The position numbers and the translations under genes were made by a program. Positions 30,901 through 40,317 of a stretch of 64,000 nt of DNA are shown in pieces; position 1 is the first letter of the stretch; each line of letters opens with the position of its first letter. The DNA lies in assembly GCF_038502225.1 (NCBI RefSeq), contig NC_091374.1:5851020-5915019 (forward strand), read 5' to 3'. The DNA comes from Cherax quadricarinatus. Lineage: Eukaryota; Arthropoda; Malacostraca; Decapoda; Parastacidae. Under the pieces are notes generated by a model that was given only the letters and a program-made list of their open reading frames with translations, was not told the DNA's origin and did no database searches.

Positions 30901-33475
30901 AAATGTACAAACGTCATGTACACACACAATGTACAAACGTCATTTACACATACAATGTACATACGTCATGTACACACAATGTACATACGTCATGTACACA
31001 CACAATGTACAAACGTCATGTACACACACAATGTACAAACGTCATGTACACACACAATGTACAAACGTCATGTACACACACAATGTACAAACGTCATGTA
31101 CACACACAATGTACAAACGTCATGTACACACACAATGTACATACGTCATGTACACACACAATGTACATACGTCATGTACACACACAATGTACATACGTCA
31201 TGTACACACACAATGTACAAATGTCATGTACACACACAATGTACAAACGTCATGTACACACACAATGTACATACGTCATGTACACACACAATGTACATAC
31301 GTCATGTACACACACAATGTACATACGTCATGTACACACACAATGTACAAACGTCACGTACACACACAATGTACATACGTCATGTACACACACAATGTAC
31401 ATACGTCATGTACACACACAATGTACAAACGTCATGTACACACACAATGTACATACGTCATGTACACACACAATGTACAAACGTCATGTACACACACAAT
31501 GTACATACGTCATGTACACACACAATGTACAAACGTCATGTACACACACAATGTACATACGTCATGTACACACACAATGTACATACGTCATGTACACACA
31601 CAATGTACATACGTCATGTACACACACAATGTACAAACGTCATGTACACACACAATGTACAAACGTCATGTACACACACAATGTACATACGTCATGTACA
31701 CACACAATGTACAAACGTCATGTACACACACAATGTACATACGTCATGTACACACACAATGTACATACGTCATGTACACACACAATGTACATACGTCATG
31801 TACACACACAATGTACATACGTCATGTACACACACAATGTACATACGTCATGTACACACACAATGTACATACGTCATGTACACACACAATGTACATACGT
31901 CATGTACACACACAATGTACATACGTCATGTACACACACAATGTACATACGTCATGTACACACATAATGTACAAACGTCATGTACACACACAATGTACAT
32001 ACGTCATGTACACACACAATGTACATACGTCATGTACACACACAATGTACAAACGTCATGTACACACACAATGTACAAACGTCATGTACACACACAATGT
32101 ACATACGTCATGTACACACACAATGTACAAACGTCATGTACACACACAATGTACAAACGTCATGTACACACACAATGTACATACGTCATGTACACACACA
32201 ATGTACATACGTCATGTACACACACAATGTACATACGTCATGTACACACACAATGTACAAACGTCATGTACACACACAATGTACATACGTCATGTACACA
32301 CACAATGTACATACGTCATGTACACACACAATGTACAAACGTCATGTACACACACAATGTACATACGTCATGTACACACACAATGTACATACGTCATGTA
32401 CACACACAATGTACATACGTCATGTACACACACAATGTACAAACGTCATGTACACACACAATGTACATACGTCATGTACACACAATGTACATACGTCATG
32501 TACACACACAATGTACAAACGTCATGTACACACACAATGTACAAACGTCATGTACACACAATGTACAAACGTCATGTACACACACAATGTACAAACGTCA
32601 TGTACACACACAATGTACAAACGTCATGCACACACACAATGTACAAACGTCATGTACACACACAATGTACAAATGTCATGTACACACACAATGTACATAC
32701 GTCATGTACACACACAATGTACAAACGTCATGTACACACACAATGTACAAATGTCATGTACACACACAATGTACATACGTCATGTACACACACAATGTAC
32801 AAACGTCATGTACACACACAATGTACATACGTCATGTACACACACAATGTACATACGTCATGTACACACACAATGTACATACGTCATGTACACACACAAT
32901 GTACAAACGTCATGTACACACACAATGTACATACGTCATGTACACACACAATGTACAAACGTCATGTACACACACAATGTACAAACGCCATGTACACACA
33001 CAATGTACATACGTCATGTACACACACAATGTACAAACGTCATGTACACACACAATGTACATACGTCATGTACACACACAATGTACAAACGTCATGTACA
33101 CACACAATGTACATACGTCATGTACACACACAATGTACAAACGTCATGTACACACACAATGTACAAACGTCATGTACACACACAATGTACAAACGTCATG
33201 TACACACACAATGTACAAACGTCATGTACACACACAATGTACAAACGTCATGTACACACACAATGTACATACGTCATGTACACACACAATGTACATACGT
33301 CATGTACACACACAATGTACATACGTCATGTACACACACAATGTACATACGTCATGTACACACACAATGTACATACGTCATGTACACACACAATGTACAT
33401 ACGTCATGTACACACAATGTACAAACGTCATGTACACATTTAACCTCGATAAAAACCTTACTCAAAATAAGGTGA

Positions 33476-33480
<5 letters not shown>

Positions 33481-33557
<77 letters not shown>
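33481..33557. repeat. (GA)n microsatellite
   Basis: About 38 GA dinucleotides directly after the 26-bp array and a short linker. Confidence 0.98.
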
Positions 33558-33560
<3 letters not shown>

Positions 33561-33629
33561 TGAAAGTCACCACAAGTGTAGCAGTTCTATTTACTAAGTG
33601 TTGTTTCTCAGGCAAAACGTCCCCAGGCA

Positions 33630-33712
33630 AGGTCACTCCTCTTCCTCCTCTGCCTCTTCCTCCTCCTCCTCTGCCTCTTCCTCCTCCTCCTCTGCCTTTC
33701 CCTCCTCCTCCT
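33630..33712. repeat. Polypyrimidine TCC/TCT tract
   Basis: Imperfect repeats of CTCCTCCTCCTCTGCCTCTT. A continuous pyrimidine strand of some 80 bases with rare G interruptions. Confidence 0.85.
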
Positions 33713-33769
33713 CGCATCAAGAACCCTGTACCAGTATCGACAGTGAAAGACATGGAAGAGCTTATAAGT

Positions 33770-34318
33770 CTGAGTGTCAGGGCCCAGGAACTGCAGCCCA
33801 ACCCACACTCTACTTCAGTCACACAGAGGTAAGTCTGGGCCCAGAAACTGCAGCCCAACCCACACACTACGTCATTTACAGTGTGAGAGTCTGGGCCCAG
33901 GAGCTGGAGCCCAACTCACTACGTCAGTCACACACAGAGGCGAGTCTGGGCCCAGGAGCTGCAGCCAACCCACACACCACGTCAGTCACAGGTGATAGTC
34001 TGGGCCCAGGAGCTGCAGCCAATCCACACACCACATCAGTCACACGGGTGATAGTCTGGGCCCAGGAGCTGCAGCCTAAACCACACACCACATCAGTCAC
34101 ACAGGTGATAGTCTGGGCCCAGGAGCTGCAGCCAACCCACACACCACATCAGTCACACAGGTGATAGTCTGGGCCCAGAAGCTGCAGCCTAAACCACACA
34201 CCACGTCAGCCACACAGGTGATAGTCTGGGCCCAGGAGCTGCAGCCTAAACCATACACCACGTCAGCCACACAGGTGGTAGTCTGGGCCCAGGAGCTGCA
34301 GCCTAAACCACACACTCC
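33770..34318. repeat. 57-bp minisatellite, 9-10 copies
   Basis: Unit contains GTGATAGTCTGGGCCCAGGA, GCTGCAGCCTAAACCACACA and CCACGTCAGCCACACAG. Earlier units at the left are more diverged. Unit length divisible by three (19 codons) explains the open frames on both strands. Confidence 0.95.
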
Positions 34319-34514
34319 TCTAGATAAATGCTCAATTGCCTTGAAACTGTGTTAGAAAGGTAGTCATGTAGCGAAGGGGTGTTTAATGTTGTTGGTGGGT
34401 GGGTCTCTCACGCCCATATGAGTATATTAGAGCATTCTCACGCCCGTGTGAGGGGGTATGAGGAAGGAAGGGCTGGTGATGGCGAACGAATGGGGCTGGG
34501 GGAGGGTTATAGTG

Positions 34515-34705
34515 GGTCGTGGGAGCAGTGGTGGTAGGAAGGGTGGTAGTAGTGGTGGTAGTGGCAGTAGTGGTGGTGGTAGTAAAGATGGTGCTAGTAG
34601 GGATGATGGTAGTAGGGATGGTGGTAGTAGGGATGGTGGTAGTAGGGATGGTGGTAGTAGGGATGGTGGTAGTAGTGGTGATGGTGGTGGTCATAGTAGG
34701 TGATA
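34515..34705. repeat. 15-bp GGT/AGT-rich array
   Basis: Degenerate (GGT)(AGT) triplets on the left resolving into a regular 15-bp unit TAGTAGGGATGGTGG. It ends about 30 bases before the LINE-D 3' end. The 34319-34514 interval is unrecognised. Confidence 0.85.
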
Positions 34706-35107
34706 CAAGTTCCCCCTTCATCACCACCCCCTCAAATTCAAAGTTTATTCTCTATAAAGATTACAATGTTGAATTTACAGAATTTGGTTGTTGTGTGGTT
34801 TACATGTAGTTAAATAATGATTACAGAGTGTACCACTAGAACGCCTAGCATGGCTAGGCATTTCGGGCAGACTTAGTTTAATTCTTTGTTTTAAAATATT
34901 ACAAATTATGAGGTAAGTTGGTATTATGGCTAAGTGACTAAATACTAGTTTGTGAGTTTAGCAATGTGAATGCTTTTGTTTTGGCACAGTACATAGTTTA
35001 AGTATTGGAGAATCATAGGATTCATTATTTTAAGATTGAGATTAATATTTCTGTTTATGGTCAAATGGGTGAGTGTAAGTGTGAACCACCAGGTGGTATT
35101 CGTGTAG

Positions 35108-35545
35108 TTAGTTGATGGGGTGTATCAGGGAGATAAGATGTTTTCTAATGGTAGTTTTGAAGGTGATGAATGTGTCTGCAGTTCTAGAGTTCTCAGGTAG
35201 GGTGTTCCAGATTTTAGGGCCTTTGACATACATTGAATTTTTGTAAAGGTTTAGTCGGACACGGGGAATGTCGTAGAGATGTTTGTGTCTGGTGTTATGC
35301 CTGTGGGTTCTGTCACAACTATCAAGAAAGCGTTTTAGGTCAAGGTTGATATTGGAGTTTAAGGTCCTGTAGATGTAGACTGCACAGTAGTAAGTGTGGA
35401 TGTACTGAACAGGGAGTAAGTTTAGATCTATGAAGAGTGGGGGGGTGTGTTGCCAGGGATGGGATTTAGTGATTATTCTTACTGCAGCTTTTTGTTGGGT
35501 TATTATTGGCTTTAGGTGTGTTGCTGCAGCTGATCCCCAGCACAA
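35108..35545 (-). CDS. LINE-D ORF2 C-terminal part after the frameshift, 145 aa
   Basis: Overlaps the end of the upstream frame by about 34 bases. It starts 'MCWGSAAATHLKPIITQQKA', the post-thumb region in which CR1/Jockey-type proteins have a 'WG.A...L.P....QK.A.R.I' motif, and ends with 'MYVKGPKIWNTLPENSR' and 'TFKTTIRKHLI', the usual C-terminal pattern. Its Met is not a true start. Together with the upstream frame it would make an ORF2 product of roughly 990 residues. No further stop or break is visible, so the copy may be young; an assembly error in the read is an alternative explanation for the frameshift. Confidence 0.85.
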   Translation of the reverse strand: MCWGSAAATHLKPIITQQKAAVRIITKSHPWQHTPPLFIDLNLLPVQYIHTYYCAVYIYRTLNSNINLDLKRFLDSCDRTHRHNTRHKHLYDIPRVRLNLYKNSMYVKGPKIWNTLPENSRTADTFITFKTTIRKHLISLIHPIN

Positions 35546-38064
35546 ATAGCATAGGTGAGGTATGGATAAATAAGTGAGTGGTATAGTGTGAGAAGGGCAT
35601 TTTGCAGCACGTAGTATCGTATCTTGGAGAGGATCCCAACCGTTTTGGATACTTTTTTGGTTATGTGTTGGATATGGGTGCTGAAATTCAGGTTGTTGTC
35701 AAGGTATAGGCCTATGAATTTGCCCTCATTATGTCTGGTAATTAGAGTGTTGTCGATCTTAATGTTAATTTGTGCATCTCCTGTTCTGCTACCAAACATA
35801 ATATAGTAGGTTTTGTCAGTGTTAAGCGTAAGTTTATTGGCTGTCATCCAAGTCGATATTTTGATCAGCTCCTCGTTAACAATGGTGTTGAGGGTGGCAA
35901 GATTAAGGTGAGAGATGACATAAGTCGTGTCGTCAGCAAAGAGAATGGGTTTCAGGTGTTGGGATACGTTTGGAAGATCATTGATGTATATGAGGAAGAG
36001 CAGGGGACCAAGGACACTTCCCTGCGGAACTCCAGTATCAAGTGGCCGTGTTGTTGATGCTGTGTCTTTAATGGTGACATACTGATACCTATTAGTAAGG
36101 TAAGATTTGAAATAAGCAAGCGCATGGCCTCTTATACCGTAATGGTCAAGTTTGTGGAGTAGGATGTCGTGGTCTACTGTGTCAAAAGCTTTTCTTAGGT
36201 CAATAAAAATTCCTAGTGGATATTCCTTATTTTCCAATGCTGTGTAAAGCAGATCTAGCATTTTTATGATTGCATCATTAGTGCTTTTATTTTTCCTGAA
36301 TCCAAATTGGCAGGGGTTGAGTATGTTTTGTGTTGTTATAAATGAATGTAGTCTCCTGTGCACGAGTTTCTCAAAGATTTTGGATAGCAATGGTAAGTTT
36401 GATATTGGCCTATAGTTGTTTAAGTCTGTAGGGTCACCACCTTTATGTATTGGTGTAACCCTTGCCATCTTGAGTAGTTTCGGGAAGGTGCTAGTTTCTA
36501 GTGACTTGTTAAAAAGTAATGAAATAGCATGCGAAAGGATATGGGCCGCTCGCTTGTACAGTAATGGTGGGACATTAGACAGATTCCCTGAGTTGTTTTT
36601 AAGTGACTTTATAATCTCGGTGACTTCGGAGGGCTCAGTTGGTGCAAGATAGAAGGAATTTGGGAAATTCCCATCTAGGTAGTCCCCGGCATGGGCATTG
36701 GTATGTGGGATTTTATTGGCGAGATTAGATCCTATGGTTGAGAAGAAGTCGTTTATCTTGTTAGCTGTGTCAGTGGGATGTAGTGGTGTTTCATTAGGTT
36801 TAGTTAGGACAATACTCTTGTTTTTTTTCAGTTTGTGGGTCCCTAGAATCTGAGAGAGTGTTTTCCAGGTCTTTTTTATATCTCCTCTAGTGTCTGTGAA
36901 TCTACTGGAGTAGTATAGTTGTTTGGCTTTCTTTATTACTTTGGTGAGAACTGATGAATAGTGTTTAAGAATATCTTTGTGTATTAAGCCCTGTCTATAT
37001 TGCTTTTCATATTGGTGTTTCTTGTCAATGGATTTCAGAATGGTACTGGTTAGCCATGGGCAACCAAGCCGTTTGTTTGTGATCTGTTTCGTTTTTATAG
37101 GACAATGTTTGTTGTATAGTCTAAGTAATTTGTTAAGAAAAATGTCTGTCCAGTCATCAATACCATTGGCCTTGGAGAATTCTGTAGGCCAGTCAACAAT
37201 CTCTAGGTCAGCTGTGAACTTCCTTATTGAGGCCTCGTCATGGAGTCTAAAAGAGACTTTGTTGAATTCAAGTGGTGGTTTACTAATGTTTGTCAGGAGG
37301 AAGGTAGGGTAGTGGTCTGTAGTGCTATCTGTGATTATCCCTGATTTAAGAGGGGCTAGTATATTGGTCCATATGTGGTCTATTATGGTTGCACTTGTCT
37401 CAGTGAGCCTGGTTGGTTTAGTTATTGTTGGTATGAGAAGTGTGTTGTTCATATTGTTGATGAAATCAGTTACAGGCTGATCATCTAGTAAGCCAAGGTT
37501 GATGTTGAAGTCTCCAGCTAAGAGAAGGTGGTGCTTATTCATTTGTCTGTTTGTTATTAGTGACTTTAATTTCTCACTGAAATTTGGGATGTTTGTGTGA
37601 GGTATCCGGTAAATGGCACCGATTGTTATAGGTGTCTTAAGGTTTTTTACAGTAAAATTAGCAAAAATGTATTCCCCATATTCATCACTAAAGCAAGTGG
37701 TGCTAATACAAGATAACTGGTTAGAGTAATAGATTGCAATACCACCCCCAACTTGGCTTGGTCTGCAGTTGTGAATTGCTGTGTATCCTGGTAGAGGGTA
37801 GATATCTATTGTGTCCTGCTTAAGCCAGGTCTCAGTAAGAATAATGCAGGAGAAGGGTGTCTTTAGTGATTCAAGGAGTGCCAGGAGGTCATCATAGTGT
37901 TTGCTTAAGGACCTGATGTTGTAGTTAAGTACTGATAGACTTTTAGCATTGTTTAGGATAGTGCTGGCTTGTGATGCTGTGTAATAAAGGCAATTACTTT
38001 CCAATAGGTTTTGATTGGGTGTCAGATTATGGAGGTTTAGATCAGGGTCAACGTGATCAATCAT
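35512..38064 (-). CDS. LINE-D ORF2: AP endonuclease and reverse transcriptase, 850 aa to a frameshift
   Basis: Endonuclease/exonuclease/phosphatase-type domain about residues 45-255: 'LNYNIRSL' (46-53), 'LTETWL' (76-81) with the metal-binding Glu, 'GGGIAIYYS' (106-114), 'GAIYRIP' (149-155), 'AGDFN' (183-187), 'IIDHIW' and 'TDHYP' (249-253). Reverse transcriptase about 500-850: 'NNYRPISNLPL' (549-559), 'FIDLRKAFDTVDHD' (620-633), 'GVPQGSVLGPLLF' (678-690), 'LFADD' (708-712, both catalytic Asp present), 'IGLYLDNNLNF' (784-794). An in-frame TAG lies two codons before Met1, so this is the first possible start. The protein would nick chromosomal DNA and prime reverse transcription there. The frame ends early: 'LTYAICAGDQLQQHT' is out of phase with the family's 'WGSA' block, which continues in the next frame (35545-35108). 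One base change would account for it. CR1/L2 group by RT motifs. Confidence 0.9.
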   Translation of the reverse strand: MIDHVDPDLNLHNLTPNQNLLESNCLYYTASQASTILNNAKSLSVLNYNIRSLSKHYDDLLALLESLKTPFSCIILTETWLKQDTIDIYPLPGYTAIHNCRPSQVGGGIAIYYSNQLSCISTTCFSDEYGEYIFANFTVKNLKTPITIGAIYRIPHTNIPNFSEKLKSLITNRQMNKHHLLLAGDFNINLGLLDDQPVTDFINNMNNTLLIPTITKPTRLTETSATIIDHIWTNILAPLKSGIITDSTTDHYPTFLLTNISKPPLEFNKVSFRLHDEASIRKFTADLEIVDWPTEFSKANGIDDWTDIFLNKLLRLYNKHCPIKTKQITNKRLGCPWLTSTILKSIDKKHQYEKQYRQGLIHKDILKHYSSVLTKVIKKAKQLYYSSRFTDTRGDIKKTWKTLSQILGTHKLKKNKSIVLTKPNETPLHPTDTANKINDFFSTIGSNLANKIPHTNAHAGDYLDGNFPNSFYLAPTEPSEVTEIIKSLKNNSGNLSNVPPLLYKRAAHILSHAISLLFNKSLETSTFPKLLKMARVTPIHKGGDPTDLNNYRPISNLPLLSKIFEKLVHRRLHSFITTQNILNPCQFGFRKNKSTNDAIIKMLDLLYTALENKEYPLGIFIDLRKAFDTVDHDILLHKLDHYGIRGHALAYFKSYLTNRYQYVTIKDTASTTRPLDTGVPQGSVLGPLLFLIYINDLPNVSQHLKPILFADDTTYVISHLNLATLNTIVNEELIKISTWMTANKLTLNTDKTYYIMFGSRTGDAQINIKIDNTLITRHNEGKFIGLYLDNNLNFSTHIQHITKKVSKTVGILSKIRYYVLQNALLTLYHSLIYPYLTYAICAGDQLQQHT

Positions 38065-38199
38065 CTTCTAGGTTTAAATTATGGTTATTTATATCCTGAG
38101 TTATGTGTTGAGTTCTAGTACTGATATCTGTAGTGGTGGGAAGTTTGGATAAGTATATAGCTAGAGTATTTTGGTCATATAGAGTATAGTCACTACTAC

Positions 38200-38640
38200 A
38201 CATAATGAAGTTGATGTTGTCTATGTGTTGTGCTGGAATGAACTAAAGTACAACTAGGTATAAACTAGTAATATAAAAATACAAATTTAAAATAGAACAA
38301 GACTCTCACTTGTAATTGCACTAAGGTCTAATATAATGACTTTTGTGGAGTCTATGTTTTGAGCTAGAATGAGCTATAGTACAACTAGATTTAATCTAAT
38401 AATATAAAAATACAAATTAAAAATAGCACCAGTCTCTCACTAGTAATTGCAATATGGTCTAATATAATGACTTTGGTATTGACTATAGTACAACTGAGTT
38501 TAATCTAATAATATAAAAAAGGCACGAGACTCTCGGTTGTAATTGCACTAAGGTGTTATATAAGTTGTTTACAAGAATTAGAGTATAACTAGATTTAAAT
38601 TGACAGGATAAAATACACAAGTTAAGGTAGCAAAAGAATA
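38200..38640. repeat. About 131-bp tandem repeats upstream of LINE-D
   Basis: Two full units (about 38210-38340 and 38341-38471) and at least two shortened ones to 38640. Shared words: GTACAACTAG, TTTAATCTAATAATATAAA, GACTCTCACTTGTAATTGC, AAGGTCTAATATAATGAC. They sit on the 5' side of LINE-D. Several LINE families have tandem promoter monomers at this position, so these may be part of the element's 5' UTR. Confidence 0.75.
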
Positions 38641-38654
38641 GTAATAATAAAAAC

Positions 38655-38790
38655 AAACACCCCCTCCTCCACCACAACCCCCTCCATTAAACGCCCCGCC
38701 TCCACCACTACCTCCACAGCCACCCCTCCACTAAACACCCCTACTCCACCACTACCTCCACAGCCTCTCCTCCACTAAGATTCAATGGAG
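38655..38790. repeat. C-rich tandem repeat, about 60 bp unit, 2 copies
   Basis: Two copies of a unit containing CCACCACTACCTCCACAGCC and CTCCACTAAACACCCC. Strongly strand-asymmetric (C on plus). Confidence 0.75.
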
Positions 38791-38964
38791 GTACAAGCTG
38801 GAGAATACATTAATGACCTAAATAATCGATGTCCCTTAATCTTCCACACACTCCTCCTCGTCTACTCTCTGTCTCTGTGTCCTCTCAAGGAAGGTTCCTT
38901 GATGTTGGTAAGGGGCTCTTGATTTAGGGAATTGGATCTGTGCTCCAGTTCCCCGAATTAAGCC

Positions 38965-39035
38965 TGAATGCCTTCCACATCCCCCCCCAGGCGCTGTATA
39001 ATCCTCCGGGTTTAGCGCTTCCCCCTTGATTATAA
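38965..39035 (-). mobile_element. Dispersed repeat R2, minus orientation
   Basis: Contains GGCGCTGTATAATCCTCCGG, GTTTAGCGCTTCCCCC and TTGATTATAATAAATAATC, the reverse complement of the block inserted in LINE-F at 8196-8260. 38791-38964 before it is unrecognised. Confidence 0.55.
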
Positions 39036-39048
39036 TAAATAATCTGTC

Positions 39049-39106
39049 TCTGTGTGTGTCTCTCTCTCTGTGTCTCTCTCTGTGTGTCTCTCACTCTGTG
39101 TGTGTC

Positions 39107-39142
<36 letters not shown>

Positions 39143-39143
39143 C
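39049..39143. repeat. (TC)n with GTGTG interruptions
   Basis: Irregular TCTCTC and TGTGTCTC tracts that become a pure (TC)n at 39115-39140. Confidence 0.9.
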
Positions 39144-40118
39144 TTCTGGATGCACTCAGACATGAACTATTTGTAGTACAAAGTCAATAACTCCATCCAA
39201 TTAAAACGTCGAGGTAAATGAGGCAACACAAACGTGTATAATAATAACAGACTGTAGCAAACTGGTCGCTGAAGCTGTAAGCTTGAAGATATCACAGTCG
39301 TTTGAGAACCAGCTGAAGGAGGGCTTTAAAAGCTTAGTGCTCAGCTTGATTCTACAAGGGGACAAAATGAGGTCAATTAAACGACCTGATGCTTATTCAG
39401 CAGCTATCTCCGGGCGCAGTTGACGAGTTGACCAGGTCAGTAGCAACAGTAGTGGTAGACAGTGGTGGTAGACAGTGGTGGTAGACAGTGGTGGTAGCAG
39501 TGGTGGTAGCAGTGGTGGTGGTTGTGGTAATTATAGCAGTGGAACACAGCCACCTGCACCACAGTACACATTAACAAAACCACTGAGATACACAGTTTTG
39601 TGAGTGGTAGACGCAGTAATACCATACAAACTATACGAACAGTATGATGTTAGTTAAGTAAAGTTAGTTGTAGGCCACGTCTAGCATCCTGTAAACTCCT
39701 TACCCCTATGGTATGGTATATTACTACCCCTGCAGTGACCAGAGGGTGTGGAGGGTGAGGAGAGAGCCTTCTGTTTTACTATCCTCTCCTCGGACGTCCA
39801 GATAATGCATGATAGTAGGTAGTTCTCAGCACATAGTCACAGTGTGGACTATCAAGGTGTCTGCTGTTCTGTCTTTCCCATGTACGTAATATTAACACAC
39901 ACAGCGGGTCACGAACTGGGAACACTTACGTCACACCAGCGCCACTCATCTGCTAGCATAAGACAGATGATCTATAATCTTAAGATCATTAGTACGCCAG
40001 TCTCTGCTTATTACTTTACCTTTTTAGTAGTAGTAATAATAGTAATAGTAGTGATCTCTCTCTCTGTCTAGTCACTATCATCATAATTTCGTCCACCTCC
40101 CTCCTTCCCTTACCTTGC

Positions 40119-40120
<2 letters not shown>
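39144..40120. other. Spacer with a short 13-bp repeat
   Basis: At 39450-39520 there are about four copies of GTGGTAGACAGTG followed by (GTGGTAGCA)n. Elsewhere no coding, RNA or LINE signature was recognised. Confidence 0.45.

Positions 40121-40193
<73 letters not shown>
40121..40193. repeat. (CA)n microsatellite
   Basis: About 36 CA dinucleotides. Confidence 0.98.
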
Positions 40194-40197
<4 letters not shown>

Positions 40198-40317
40198 GAA
40201 AGTGAATAATGAAAATGCAGATATATTTTTTTTTATCTTCGGCTTGCCCAAGTCCAGCAGTCAGGGCACTTTCACCCCTGTGTCTCTGATGGCCTTGATC
40301 ACCCCACTAACTGATGG

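Larger units (their letters stand above)
24797..33438. repeat. 26-bp minisatellite (about 240 copies), interrupted by two LINE-A copies
   Basis: Unit CATGTACACACACAATGTAC plus A(T/A)ACGT, 26 bp, with frequent 24-bp units that lack one CA. Satellite blocks: about 24900-25055, 26201-26797 and 27942-33438. The variable base gives ATGTACATACG or ATGTACAAACG forms. No stop codon arises in any plus frame, so three overlapping frames of over 1800 codons exist on the plus strand; they are artefacts. Every unit carries ACGTCA, a half-site of the cAMP-response element, and a GTACAT/ATGTAC palindrome. Confidence 0.97.
34733..38200 (-). mobile_element. LINE-D (CR1/L2-like), nearly complete ORF2
   Basis: Minus-strand element: ORF2 at 38064 to 35108, then a 3' UTR of about 375 bp ending near 34733 in GAATAAACTTTGAATTTG (minus-strand view). 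The UTR contains TGCCCGAAATGCCTAGCC, also seen in the SINE at 18675-18950. Tandem repeats of about 131 bp lie just upstream (38200-38640). No ORF1 is visible between ORF2 and those repeats. Confidence 0.85.

Noticed and set aside
27958..33483. Open frames of over 1800 codons in three plus-strand frames
   Set aside because: The 26-bp unit has no stop in any plus frame. Simultaneous openness of all three frames is a hallmark of low-complexity repeats and not of a gene.
34161..34355. Open frames in the 57-bp repeat (WAQELQPKPHT and similar)
   Set aside because: 19-codon periodicity of the satellite; stops appear as soon as the array ends.
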